This document shows, in pieces, positions 9,109-17,658 of a DNA stretch of 64,000 nucleotides. A model generated the notes under the pieces. It saw only the letters and a program-made list of their open reading frames with translations, did not search any database and was not told where the DNA came from. The first letter of the stretch is position 1; each line of letters begins with the position of its first letter. Origin of the DNA: Psychrobacillus sp. OK028 (GTDB lineage: Bacteria; Bacillota; Bacilli; Bacillales_A; Planococcaceae); NCBI RefSeq assembly GCF_900103605.1, contig NZ_FNHY01000001.1, positions 186,001 through 250,000 on the forward strand, written 5' to 3'. Position numbers and translations under genes: made by a program.

Positions 9109-10455
9109 ATGGATAACTTATTAGTTATCGGCATTATATTAGTATTAATGATTGTTCTGCTACTCTCGGGAATGTATATACATTCAGTACTATTTGCAAG
9201 TGGAATTATTGGCTTGATATTGCTAGAAGGATTCGATATATTACCAGGCTTGCTTGGTAATGAACCTTTTAATAGGGTGGCTAGTTATACATTAACTACT
9301 ATTCCTCTATTTGTATTAATGGCACAGTTTATCTTACATTCAGGTATGGTTCAGGACATATTTTACATTGTCCATAAAGTTTCTAAAGGAAAAAATAGTT
9401 TACTAGGCGTACTAACGCTAATAATTGGTGGGATGCTTGGAGCAGTATCGGGTTCAGGAACTGCAACTTCCGCTTCATTGGGCCAGGTTGCTATTCCAGA
9501 ATTACGTAAGCACGGTTATAGTGGGCCGCTTGCCGGAGCCATAGCGGCATCTGGTGGCTCTCTGTCGGGGATTATCCCACCTAGTATTATATTAATTTTG
9601 TATGGAGTAGCTACTGAAACAGCAGTAGGAAGTCTTTTTATTGGAGCTTTTATACCGGGAATTATCACCATGTTTGTCTTTATTTTAGTTATGCTCGTTT
9701 ATTACCGTTTTGAAAGAAGTAATAGTACCGTTTCGATTATGGAAGCAGAGCTGGCAAGTACAGTTTTAGCTGAACCAGTGGAAGAAACGAGGAAAATTCC
9801 TACTATTCGATTATTCATCGTTAGTTTTATTGCTTTCCTAATCGTTCTTGTAATTTTCGGAGGAATATATTCAGGGATGTTTACCCCTACTGAAGCAGGT
9901 GCAGTTGGAGCGTTTATAGGTTTACTTGCTGCATTATCATTAGGAAAAGTAAATTTAGGGTTCTTTACAAAATCACTAGTAGAAACAGTTCGGCTAACAG
10001 GAATGGTAATGATTATTATGATAGGTGCTCAAATCTTTGGTAGATTTGTTTCTCTATCTTTATTGCCAAGAAAGTTAATTACTTTAATAGAACCGATTAT
10101 GGATTCTCCTGTACTAGTGTTAATAGCAATTTCTGTAGTTCTCTTCATTATGTTCATGTTCATAGAAGGTGCAGCTGTAATATTAATGTCCATTCCTGTA
10201 ATTCTACCAATCATTCAAGAATTACAAGTTGATATACTTTGGTTCGGTGTATTCATAGCTGTAATTTGTACAATCGGTTTACTGACACCCCCAGTTGGAT
10301 TGAGTGTGTATGCGGTAGCGGGTGTAAGTGGTATTCGATCATCAGAGATCTTTAAAGTGGCGATGGTTTTCGCGATTGTTGCCATGATTTTCGTTTGTAC
10401 ATTAATGATTGTATTCCCAGGATTAGCAACATGGCTACCAGGGTTGATGAATTAA
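9109..10455 (+). CDS. TRAP transporter large permease (DctM family)
   Basis: A 448-residue polytopic protein with about twelve hydrophobic segments. DctM signatures include GSGTATSASLGQVAIPELRK near residue 118, SGGSLSGIIPPSI, TPTEAGAVGAFIG and TPPVGLSVYAVAGV. It forms the sodium-coupled translocation channel and works with the small permease encoded immediately downstream. Gene order is binding protein, large permease, small permease. Many TRAP operons place the small permease second. Start ATG follows AAGGAGG. Confidence 0.93.
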   Translation: MDNLLVIGIILVLMIVLLLSGMYIHSVLFASGIIGLILLEGFDILPGLLGNEPFNRVASYTLTTIPLFVLMAQFILHSGMVQDIFYIVHKVSKGKNSLLGVLTLIIGGMLGAVSGSGTATSASLGQVAIPELRKHGYSGPLAGAIAASGGSLSGIIPPSIILILYGVATETAVGSLFIGAFIPGIITMFVFILVMLVYYRFERSNSTVSIMEAELASTVLAEPVEETRKIPTIRLFIVSFIAFLIVLVIFGGIYSGMFTPTEAGAVGAFIGLLAALSLGKVNLGFFTKSLVETVRLTGMVMIIMIGAQIFGRFVSLSLLPRKLITLIEPIMDSPVLVLIAISVVLFIMFMFIEGAAVILMSIPVILPIIQELQVDILWFGVFIAVICTIGLLTPPVGLSVYAVAGVSGIRSSEIFKVAMVFAIVAMIFVCTLMIVFPGLATWLPGLMN

Positions 10456-10472
10456 TGAAAGGAGGAACCTAA

Positions 10473-11021
10473 ATGGATTCAGTATGGAAGGCATATAAAA
10501 TATTCGATTACTTGAAGAAAATTGGTGTAATTATAAGCGGTCTCTTCATTCTAGTGATGATGCTCATGATTGTTTATGACGTAGTGATGCGTAATTTGTT
10601 TAATAGCTCAATCCGAGGCGGCTTCGAAATAATCCAAAACTATTTAATGCCGCTCGTCGTATTTCCTGGATTAGCTTTTATGTACGCTTCTGGTGTATTA
10701 CCTAAGATGGATATGCTATTGGAAAAGGTAAATATAAAAGCCCAAAGAATATTTGTTATTGTAATGATTCTTATTGAGCTATTTATACTTGCCCTGATCG
10801 TACAGTTTAGTATGGAATATGCCATGAACGGATTAGAAAGAAAAACAGCGTTTCCAGCTGCAGGAACACTTTATCCTTTGTATCCTCTGTTTTTCATCAT
10901 TCCTATTGCGTTTGTAATGATTATTATTGAAAATATCTTTGTTTTAATTCGAAATCTAATGATTAATGAACCGACGTTGGTTATGAAAATTGAGGATAAC
11001 GGTCCTGAAGAACTACTATAA
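10473..11021 (+). CDS. TRAP transporter small permease (DctQ family)
   Basis: A 182-residue membrane protein with four predicted helices, starting at about residues 15, 52, 90 and 132. This is the size and topology of DctQ subunits. The motif VYDVVMRNLFNSSIRGGFEI matches the family's first loop region. It pairs with DctM to complete the membrane component. Ribosome binding site AAAGGAGG precedes the ATG, and the gene is 17 bases from dctM. The charged C-terminal tail is cytoplasmic by family topology. Confidence 0.88.
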   Translation: MDSVWKAYKIFDYLKKIGVIISGLFILVMMLMIVYDVVMRNLFNSSIRGGFEIIQNYLMPLVVFPGLAFMYASGVLPKMDMLLEKVNIKAQRIFVIVMILIELFILALIVQFSMEYAMNGLERKTAFPAAGTLYPLYPLFFIIPIAFVMIIIENIFVLIRNLMINEPTLVMKIEDNGPEELL

Positions 11022-11042
11022 TTCATAAAAGGAAACGATTAT

Positions 11043-11807
11043 ATGAGGAAAGTTCACGTCATTACACAAAAAGAGGCAGTTGATGTACAAAAAATCGAGG
11101 GCTGTACGGTAGTTGTTCTAGATGTATTTTTGGCTACCTCTACTATCACTTTTCTAATCGACAAAAACTATTGCCCGGTATATGCAGTGGAAAATAGTGT
11201 GAGTGGCTTACTGCTTTCAAAAGAAATAGATGAACCTTATATATTATTGGGGGAATCTAAAGGAGATGCTATTGAAGGGTTTCAATACCCTGACCCTTCT
11301 TTAGTGGTCCATAGTGAAACGAAGAAATCGGCAATTATATGCTCTACAAATGGAACGAGAGCTATAAAAAAAGCAGAGAATGCAAAAAAACTAATAATCT
11401 CTTCCCTCATTAACGGACATAAGGTTGCGGATTTTTTACACGAACAGGAGGATGATTCTTCGATCGTGATAATTTGTTCAGGAAATGATAATCGTTTTTC
11501 GATGGAGGATTTTATAGGTGCTGGCCATGTCATATATCATTTGATGAACAAAGGAGATTATTTGTTATCCGATTCTTCTAAATTGGCCAGAGAAGCATTC
11601 GTACATGCTCTATCGCAAAAATTCGAGGGGTTACTAACATCAGAAACGGCTCACTTACTCGATTCTTTAGGTTATGGAACATCGATTTCTTATGTGTTGA
11701 ACCATTTCGAAAAAGTAGATGTAGTTCCTATTTTAGAGGGAAATAAAATTGTCGCTCACTCAACAGAAGCAATCATTCTTAAAGAGGGAACGATTGTTCA
11801 ATCATAG
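11043..11807 (+). CDS. ComB-like 2-phosphosulfolactate phosphatase family protein
   Basis: A 254-residue member of the ComB family (2-phosphosulfolactate phosphatase). Signatures are VVLDVFLATSTITF near the N terminus, CSTNGTRAIKKAENAK in the middle, and ICSGNDNRFSMEDFIGAGHVI. Known members hydrolyse a phosphate from 2-phospho-3-sulfolactate in coenzyme M or spore sulfolactate synthesis. No sulfolactate genes are nearby. It sits between the TRAP genes and the APH-family kinase, so it may hydrolyse a phosphorylated hydroxy acid made by that kinase. That function is an inference. Start ATG at 11043 has a weak site (AAAGGAAACG), suggesting low or coupled translation. Confidence 0.75.
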   Translation: MRKVHVITQKEAVDVQKIEGCTVVVLDVFLATSTITFLIDKNYCPVYAVENSVSGLLLSKEIDEPYILLGESKGDAIEGFQYPDPSLVVHSETKKSAIICSTNGTRAIKKAENAKKLIISSLINGHKVADFLHEQEDDSSIVIICSGNDNRFSMEDFIGAGHVIYHLMNKGDYLLSDSSKLAREAFVHALSQKFEGLLTSETAHLLDSLGYGTSISYVLNHFEKVDVVPILEGNKIVAHSTEAIILKEGTIVQS

Positions 11808-11825
11808 ATGAAAGGAGATACCGAT

Positions 11826-12872
11826 ATGAGTATTGCAAATGAAAAAACCAAGGAATCTATTGATTGGGGAAAACTAGAGACATACTTAAGGATGTCAATA
11901 AATGGGCTGCCAAGTGGAAAACTAGAAATTGAAAGATTTTCAGAGGGCTACTCCAATTTAACCTATTTACTTAAGATTCAAGACTGGGAAGGAGTATTAA
12001 GACGACCTCCTTTAGGTAGGGTACCTCCAAAAGCTCATGATATGGCAAGGGAATTCAAAATGCTACAAAAAGTGAATCCTGTCTTTCCGTTGGCTCCAAA
12101 ACCATATATTTTTTGTGAGGATCCAGAAATTATGGATAAACATTTCTACGTTATGGAGAAAAAACAGGGGATAGTTATTGACGAAAGCTTACCAATTGAA
12201 TATGGAAGTTCTATGGTAGCTGGACCTAAAATTTCGAAAAATGTCATAAGTACTTTAGTGCAACTACAATCTATCAACTATAAAGATGCTGGTTTAGCAG
12301 AAATGGGTAAGCCGGAAGGATTTTTGGAACGACAAGTTACAGGGTGGATAAAAAGATATGAAGCATGCAAAACAGAAGAAATTCCCCATCTTGAAGAGCT
12401 ACAATCGTGGTTAATCGCCAATTTGCCTGTAAATCCAGAAACAACGATCGTACACAATGATTTTAAGTTAAATAATATGGTCATGGATGCAGAAGATCCA
12501 GCGGAAACAGTAGGGATTCTAGATTGGGAGCTATCCACTATTGGAGATCCTCTAAGTGATTTAGGATCTACTGTAGCCTATTGGGGACAGTCGAACGATC
12601 CAAACATGGGGATTAATATAATTACTGATCAGCCTGGCTTTTACTCAAGAAGAGAGTTTATACAGGAGTATGCATCTCAAAGTGGTCGTGATGTTTCCCA
12701 AATTTCCTATTATGTGGCATTTGGCTTTTACAAATTAGCAGTTATTTTACAGCAGATTCACTATCGCTGGAAAATTGGGGCAATCAGTGATGAACGTTTT
12801 GGAGAATTAAACAAAGCAGTTTCTAATCTAATGGATATGTCTAACTTGACAAGAACAAACCAACTTCTATAG
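11826..12872 (+). CDS. APH-fold kinase, ACAD10/11-type (phosphotransferase family)
   Basis: A 348-residue aminoglycoside-phosphotransferase-fold kinase. Catalytic loop VHNDFKLNNMV and metal-binding GILDWELSTIGDPLSDL match the kinase domain of mammalian ACAD10/11 and bacterial LvaA-like proteins, not antibiotic kinases. The family phosphorylates the 4-hydroxyl of hydroxyacyl-CoAs, so a partner dehydrogenase can eliminate phosphate. The partner is probably the product of 4861-6069. I chose ATG 11826 because AAAGGAG lies 8 bases upstream. The in-frame ATG at 11808 directly abuts the previous stop and has no spaced site. Confidence 0.88.
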   Translation: MSIANEKTKESIDWGKLETYLRMSINGLPSGKLEIERFSEGYSNLTYLLKIQDWEGVLRRPPLGRVPPKAHDMAREFKMLQKVNPVFPLAPKPYIFCEDPEIMDKHFYVMEKKQGIVIDESLPIEYGSSMVAGPKISKNVISTLVQLQSINYKDAGLAEMGKPEGFLERQVTGWIKRYEACKTEEIPHLEELQSWLIANLPVNPETTIVHNDFKLNNMVMDAEDPAETVGILDWELSTIGDPLSDLGSTVAYWGQSNDPNMGINIITDQPGFYSRREFIQEYASQSGRDVSQISYYVAFGFYKLAVILQQIHYRWKIGAISDERFGELNKAVSNLMDMSNLTRTNQLL

Positions 12873-12883
12873 AGGTGAGAATA

Positions 12884-13294
12884 TTGCATTTATCCCCTAG
12901 CGAGGTATTTCATTTTGAACCCTTTCCTGTAGAGAAGGGGAAAGTAAAAGAGTTTGCCAAAGCACTTGGACTAGAAATAGAACATGGAACTAGTATTGCA
13001 GTTCCACCTACCTTTTTTACGGTAATCGACTATTGGAATGAACGTGATTTCTATCAAATGCTAGAACAATTTAATATTCCCTCAAGCGAGATTTTGCACG
13101 GGGAGCAATCTTATGAATATAAAGCCGATGTTTTTGTCGGGGATATAATCTCTGCAAAAGGACGGCTACTTAAAAGCCTTCGTAAGAACAACAAACTATT
13201 TTATTTTCTAGAAACGATTTATACAAATCACATGAACATAGAGGTTGCAATTGGTCGGGCAACTTTAATAGAACTGAAGGTGGATTCTGCGTGA
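12884..13294 (+). CDS. MaoC N-terminal-type (FAS1/HTD2-like) dehydratase subunit
   Basis: A hot-dog-fold protein of about 136 residues. It has the N-terminal MaoC dehydratase pattern: VPPTFFTVIDYW, then ILHGEQSYEYKADVFVGDII and the final strand EVAIGRATLIEL. It overlaps the next gene, a catalytic MaoC subunit, by four bases (GTGA). Such paired small subunits form heteromeric enoyl-CoA hydratases, as in HadAB or ChsH1-ChsH2. This subunit lacks the D-x-x-x-x-H catalytic pair, which its partner supplies. The start is TTG at 12884, spaced correctly from GAGGTGA; a GTG at 12875 lies inside that site. Confidence 0.72.
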   Translation: MHLSPSEVFHFEPFPVEKGKVKEFAKALGLEIEHGTSIAVPPTFFTVIDYWNERDFYQMLEQFNIPSSEILHGEQSYEYKADVFVGDIISAKGRLLKSLRKNNKLFYFLETIYTNHMNIEVAIGRATLIELKVDSA

Positions 13295-13656
13295 AGGAGC
13301 TACTTTCTATTCATTTTACAATTGAACAGTCTAAACTAGTTAGATATGCAGGTGCTTCTGGAGATTTCAATGAACTGCATACAGTCCCTCAAAATGCAAT
13401 TGAAAGAGGACATCCAAATGTTGTTGCTCATGGTATGTATATTATGGGCTTAGCAACAAATGCAATCAAGCAGTGGTTTCCTGACTTAAAACTTACCGAT
13501 ATAAAAGTTCGTTTCCAGACTGCCGTATATCCTGGTGACAAGCTAACGATAAAGGGGCATTTTACGAAAAAAGAATCTAATACTCATGGAAATATAGAAA
13601 TTATGGATAGCGATGGTCAAGTAAAACTTATAGGGAATTTTGAGATGAAAGATTAG
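13291..13656 (+). CDS. MaoC-like dehydratase (catalytic subunit)
   Basis: A 121-residue hot-dog-fold protein with the (R)-specific hydratase motif YAGASGDFNELHTVPQNA at about residues 17-34. Asp and His of SGDFNELH are the expected catalytic dyad. VVAHGMYIMG and FQTAVYPGDKLTIKG complete the family pattern. It would hydrate an enoyl-CoA, probably as a heteromer with the product of the overlapping upstream gene. Start GTG at 13291 is preceded by GAAGGTGG. The cluster therefore encodes both crotonase-type and MaoC-type hydration enzymes, which normally give opposite stereochemistry. Confidence 0.85.
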   Translation: MKELLSIHFTIEQSKLVRYAGASGDFNELHTVPQNAIERGHPNVVAHGMYIMGLATNAIKQWFPDLKLTDIKVRFQTAVYPGDKLTIKGHFTKKESNTHGNIEIMDSDGQVKLIGNFEMKD

Positions 13657-13669
13657 AGGAGGATAAAGA

Positions 13670-14578
13670 ATGTTTGATAAATTATCACTTCCAGTTATCG
13701 TTGCTCCTATGTTTTTAGTATCAAGTCCAGAGTCTGTAATTGCAGCATGCAGAAGTGGCGTTGTAGGTTCTATTCCACTGTTAAATGCTCGAACAGCAGA
13801 CGCATGTGAAGTATGGCTCAAGGAATTAAAAGAAGCTCTTCCTACTGAACCATGGGCAGTAAACTTTATCGCACACAAAACAAATAAAAGACATGATACA
13901 GATTTAGAATTAATCGAAAAGTATGAACCACCAATTGTCATCGTGTCACTAGGACATCCCGGTGCCGTTACAGAGGTAGTGCATAAATACGGTGGAAGGG
14001 TTTATAGTGATGTTGCGACCGTTAAGCATGCAAAAAAAGCAGCAGCTGCGGGAGTAGATGGACTCATACTTGTTTGTGCGGGAGCTGGCGGGCATGGAGG
14101 AATGCTAAATCCTTTTGCTTTTATAGCAGCAGTTAAAGAGTTTTGGAGCGGAACAATTATTTTATCAGGTGGAATCTCTCATGGTAAGGATATATTGGCA
14201 GCGCAAATTATGGGTGCTGATTTTGCTTATATGGGAACAAGATTTATAGCAACGGCGGAAAGTGTTGCACTTCCTGAATATAAGGAAATGTTAGTAGATT
14301 CTACGATTGAGGATATTTTATATACGGATTCCTTTAGTGGAGTTCATGCTAACTATTTAATTCCAAGCTTATTAAAAAATAATATTGATCCAAAGGATTT
14401 AAAGCCTTCGGAATCAGTTGATTTGTCTCATATGGTGGATGTAAAAGCTTGGCGAGATATATGGTCAGCCGGGCATGGAGTCACAACTATTAAATCGATC
14501 GAAACAACAGCTAGAATTATAGAAACTTTGGTAAATGAGTATGAGGAAGCAAAAAAAGAGGTAATAACCTATGCCTAA
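13670..14578 (+). CDS. Nitronate monooxygenase / 2-nitropropane dioxygenase-like flavoprotein
   Basis: A 302-residue TIM-barrel FMN protein. LPVIVAPMFLVSSPE is the N-terminal flavin strand, VCAGAGGHGGMLNPFAF the phosphate loop, and ILSGGISHGKDILAAQIMGA plus MGTRFIAT complete the family pattern. It is commonly named nitronate monooxygenase. Close relatives include FabK enoyl reductases and catabolic enzymes of unknown substrate. In this operon, oxidation or reduction of an acyl-CoA intermediate is as likely as nitronate detoxification. It overlaps the next gene by 8 bases. Start ATG after AGAGGAGG. Confidence 0.82.
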   Translation: MFDKLSLPVIVAPMFLVSSPESVIAACRSGVVGSIPLLNARTADACEVWLKELKEALPTEPWAVNFIAHKTNKRHDTDLELIEKYEPPIVIVSLGHPGAVTEVVHKYGGRVYSDVATVKHAKKAAAAGVDGLILVCAGAGGHGGMLNPFAFIAAVKEFWSGTIILSGGISHGKDILAAQIMGADFAYMGTRFIATAESVALPEYKEMLVDSTIEDILYTDSFSGVHANYLIPSLLKNNIDPKDLKPSESVDLSHMVDVKAWRDIWSAGHGVTTIKSIETTARIIETLVNEYEEAKKEVITYA

Positions 14579-15416
14579 CACCCTCTTGACCAAGATTGAA
14601 GATGGCATAATGACTATTACACTTAATCGCCCTGATCAGTTGAATTCCTTTAATGTGGAAATGATGGAGGAGCTTATTAGTGCATATGAATATGCAGATT
14701 CCAATAATGATGTTCGAGTCATTATCGTTACAGGCAATGGGAGAGCTTTTTGTGCAGGAATGGACTTAACAACTGGAGATGATGTATTTGCATCTAACGA
14801 ACCTGGTGAGTTATTTAGGGACACTGGTGGAAGAGTAAGTATGGTTGTTCATAGCTTAAAAAAACCTGTAATTGCAGCTATTAACGGAGCAGCAGTAGGC
14901 ATTGGAATTACAATGACTTTACCAATGGACATCCGAATTGTAAAAAAAGATGCCAAAATTGGATTTGTATTTGGTAGAAGAGGGATTGGACCAGAGGCTG
15001 CAAGTGGTTGGTTTTTACCGAAATTAGTCGGCATATCTAAAGCACTTGAGTGGTTGCTTACTGGCAGAATGCTTACAACTTCAGAGGTGTTGGAAGCTGG
15101 TTTAGTCCAATATGAAGTGGAGGATCCATACTCTAAGGCGTTAGAGATAGCAAGAGAGATTGCAGACAATACTTCAGCAGTGTCAAATGCATTTTCTCGA
15201 AAATTACTATGGAGTATGCTTGGTTCTAACCATCCAATGGAGTCACATTTGTTGGAATCGAAATTCTTACACTGGGTAGGTGCTTCAAAGGATGCAAAGG
15301 AAGGTATTAATTCATTTATGGAGAAAAGACCTGCAAAATTTGAAATGAATGCTCAGGACTTACCAGATTTTTTCGAAGGAGGTAAGACTAATCATGATAA
15401 ACATGCAAGTTATTGA
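14571..15416 (+). CDS. Crotonase-family enoyl-CoA hydratase-related protein
   Basis: A 281-residue crotonase. GRAFCAGMDLTTGDDVF supplies the first oxyanion strand and INGAAVGIGITMTLPMDIRI the second. The first catalytic glutamate position is replaced (ITMTLPMD). The second region FVFGRRGIGPEAASGWFLPK places a Glu in a PE motif typical of a separate crotonase subgroup. It probably does not act as a standard hydratase. It is translationally coupled to the flavoprotein gene upstream by overlap, and its tail runs into the third crotonase's leader. The exact reaction is unknown. Confidence 0.82.
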   Translation: MPNTLLTKIEDGIMTITLNRPDQLNSFNVEMMEELISAYEYADSNNDVRVIIVTGNGRAFCAGMDLTTGDDVFASNEPGELFRDTGGRVSMVVHSLKKPVIAAINGAAVGIGITMTLPMDIRIVKKDAKIGFVFGRRGIGPEAASGWFLPKLVGISKALEWLLTGRMLTTSEVLEAGLVQYEVEDPYSKALEIAREIADNTSAVSNAFSRKLLWSMLGSNHPMESHLLESKFLHWVGASKDAKEGINSFMEKRPAKFEMNAQDLPDFFEGGKTNHDKHASY

Positions 15417-16161
15417 ATCTATTTGTATTTTGACGATTGATAAAGCGCCGATGAATACACTGGACAAATTAACAATTACTCAGCTTGAAGATGCGATTAG
15501 CAAAATCACGAAGGATTCTTCGATAAGAACTGTCATCCTTACTGGAGCTGGAGAAAAAGCCTTTGTTGCAGGAGCAGAAATTAGTGAATTCTTAGAATGC
15601 GATGCTTTAAGTGGAGAGGAACTTGTAAAGAAGGGTCAACAAGTTTTCAAGACACTTGAAAGTTTACCAATCCCCGTTATTGCTGCTATAAACGGATATG
15701 CACTAGGAGCAGGCTTAGAATTAGCGCTAGCATGTGATATTCGAATAATGGAGGAGCAGGCACAAGTCGGACTGCCTGAAACTGGTTTAGGTCTTATCCC
15801 TGGTTATGGAGGAACTCAGAGATTAGCTAGGTTAGTTGGAATTGGGCATGCGAAGGAACTTATCTTTTCAGGAAGATATATAAAAGCGGACGAGGCACTA
15901 AAATTAGGCGTTGTTGAGAAGGTTGTGGTCACTGGCACATCGATGGAATCTGCACTTACAATGGCAGGGGTATTTAAACGAAAGGCACCTCTTGCTATCG
16001 GAGCTGCTAAAAAAGCTATACAAGAGGGCATCGACAAACCTTTAAACGAAGCCATTGAAATAGAGATCAGTTATTGTGGAAAATTATTTGGATCAGAAGA
16101 TTTACAAGAAGGTGCAAAAGCATTTTTTGATAGAAGAGAAGCAAATTTCATTGGGAGTTGA
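15394..16161 (+). CDS. Enoyl-CoA hydratase (canonical crotonase)
   Basis: A 255-residue crotonase with both catalytic glutamates. The first is in [19 protein letters not shown] and the second in [20 protein letters not shown]. This is the standard (S)-specific enoyl-CoA hydratase pattern, unlike the two other crotonases in the cluster. It would hand 3-hydroxyacyl-CoA to the dehydrogenase encoded next. I chose ATG 15394 because GGAGGTAAG precedes it by 7 bases. The frame also opens upstream at 15349, inside the previous gene, without a good site. Confidence 0.9.
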   Translation: MINMQVIESICILTIDKAPMNTLDKLTITQLEDAISKITKDSSIRTVILTGAGEKAFVAGAEISEFLECDALSGEELVKKGQQVFKTLESLPIPVIAAINGYALGAGLELALACDIRIMEEQAQVGLPETGLGLIPGYGGTQRLARLVGIGHAKELIFSGRYIKADEALKLGVVEKVVVTGTSMESALTMAGVFKRKAPLAIGAAKKAIQEGIDKPLNEAIEIEISYCGKLFGSEDLQEGAKAFFDRREANFIGS

Positions 16162-16165
16162 GATT

Positions 16166-17005
16166 ATGAAAATAGGAGTTCTTGGTTCAGGAACAATGGG
16201 TAATGGAATTGCGCAAGCATTGGCAAATGCAGGCTTCAAGGTTGTACTTTGTGATATAGATCAGGAAAAATTGTCACAAGCATCCGATACAATACACCGT
16301 AATTTAACTCGCATATTTAAGAAACAGGAAAAAGACTTATCTGAAGTAAATAAGGTTGTTGAAAATATTATATTTACTACGGATATACAGGTTTTAAGTC
16401 ATTATGATGTAATTATTGAAGCAATTGTTGAAAATATGGAGGTTAAGAAACGAGTTTTTGCAGAATTAGATGCGCTGTGTGAAGAAAAAACAATTTTTGC
16501 TTCCAATACGTCGGGTCTTAGTATAACAGAGTTAGCAGCTGCTACTAATAGAGCAGATAGAATAATAGGCATGCATTTCTTTAATCCAGTACCAATCATG
16601 AAGCTAGTAGAATTGATAAGAGGTTCCAAAACGACGGATGCTACATATGAGCGAGCGAAAGAGTTAGTTAGGTTAATAGGAAAAGAAAGTATATCTGTAT
16701 TAGATGCACCTTTATTTATAGTGAATCGAATACTTGTCCCTATGCTAAATGAAGCAATGTTCGTTTATGGCGAGGGTATTGCTACTGCAGAAGATATTGA
16801 TAAAGGAATGATGCTCGGTGCCAACCATCCAATTGGACCATTAGCGTTAGCGGATTTAATCGGACTAGATACTCTGTTATCTGTTGCAGAAACGTTATTC
16901 CTAGAGACCGGTGATTCAAAATATAGAGTGCCTCCAATACTTAAGAAACTAGTGCGAGCGGGTAATCTAGGACGTAAGAGTGGAAAAGGTTTTTATGATT
17001 ATTAG
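16166..17005 (+). CDS. 3-hydroxyacyl-CoA dehydrogenase
   Basis: A 279-residue NAD-dependent enzyme of the HBD/FadB-C family. The N-terminal Rossmann motif is [20 protein letters not shown]. Family motifs [12 protein letters not shown] and [16 protein letters not shown] include the catalytic His. [12 protein letters not shown] closes the protein. It oxidises 3-hydroxyacyl-CoA to 3-ketoacyl-CoA. It is the last gene of the cluster, and no thiolase follows. Start ATG 16166 sits 5 bases after the preceding stop with GGGAG upstream. A longer in-frame start at 16076 is buried in the previous gene. A terminator-like hairpin follows. Confidence 0.93.
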   Translation: MKIGVLGSGTMGNGIAQALANAGFKVVLCDIDQEKLSQASDTIHRNLTRIFKKQEKDLSEVNKVVENIIFTTDIQVLSHYDVIIEAIVENMEVKKRVFAELDALCEEKTIFASNTSGLSITELAAATNRADRIIGMHFFNPVPIMKLVELIRGSKTTDATYERAKELVRLIGKESISVLDAPLFIVNRILVPMLNEAMFVYGEGIATAEDIDKGMMLGANHPIGPLALADLIGLDTLLSVAETLFLETGDSKYRVPPILKKLVRAGNLGRKSGKGFYDY

Positions 17006-17029
17006 TAGAATAGATTGGCATTAGTACTT

Positions 17030-17071
17030 AAACGTATCTCATCTACTTAGTAGATTGAAATGCGTTTTTTT
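17030..17071 (+). terminator. Terminator ending the acyl-CoA catabolic cluster
   Basis: AAACGTAT pairs with ATGCGTTT (one G-U) around an inner ATCTAC-TTA-GTAGAT hairpin, followed by seven Ts. It lies 25 bases after the 3-hydroxyacyl-CoA dehydrogenase gene. Confidence 0.65.
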
Positions 17072-17162
17072 ATGGCACGAAAATAAGCGGTGAGTAGGAT
17101 AGTTAAACTGTACTCTTCTTAGTATACTTAATATTCATTACAACTCGAAGGAGATTAATAGC

Positions 17163-17642
17163 ATGACAGGAAACACTCACATCATTGGCGGTCTTGCAGC
17201 AAGTCTTGCTGTTGCTCAGGTTACAAACTATGAACCGATTCTATTAGTTAGTGCTGGAGTAGTTGGCGCATTAATACCTGATATATGCCATGGAGGCAGT
17301 AGGATAGGACGTAAATTTAAAGTATTATCGAAAGTGATTAACACCCTTTTTGGACATCGATCATTCACACATAGTTTGCTATTCTTAGGCTTGATGGCTC
17401 TTCTTTTAACATCCTTTGTAGACAATGAATCAATCGTTATCGGAATTTTAGTAGGTATTGCCAGTCATCTGCTATTAGATATGGCTACGAAAAATGGCAT
17501 CAAGCTATTGTTTCCATTAAAAGTAACTATCCGTTTTCCAATCACTGCACGAACTGGTGGAACTGCTGAGTATTTAGTATTTGCGGCATTATCGGTTCTT
17601 ACAGTGTATTTTGGTTATGGTGTATTTGGAAAATATCTATAA
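17163..17642 (+). CDS. YdjM-family membrane-bound metal-dependent hydrolase
   Basis: A 159-residue membrane protein of the YdjM/LexA-binding hydrolase family. Conserved His residues appear in MTGNTHIIGGLAASL, FGHRSFTHSLLFLG and VGIASHLLLDMATKNG, and Asp in GALIPDICHGGSRIG. About four hydrophobic segments are visible. Members are predicted zinc-dependent inner-membrane hydrolases; the substrate is unknown, and some are induced in the DNA-damage response. Start ATG after GAAGGAG. It stands alone between two convergent or terminated units. Confidence 0.85.
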   Translation: MTGNTHIIGGLAASLAVAQVTNYEPILLVSAGVVGALIPDICHGGSRIGRKFKVLSKVINTLFGHRSFTHSLLFLGLMALLLTSFVDNESIVIGILVGIASHLLLDMATKNGIKLLFPLKVTIRFPITARTGGTAEYLVFAALSVLTVYFGYGVFGKYL

Positions 17643-17658
17643 AAAATCATCCTGAGTG

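Noticed and set aside
11826-12872. Aminoglycoside resistance gene
   Set aside because: The fold is APH-like, but the LDWELSTIGDPLSDL motif and the acyl-CoA context place it with ACAD10/11-type kinases, not antibiotic kinases.
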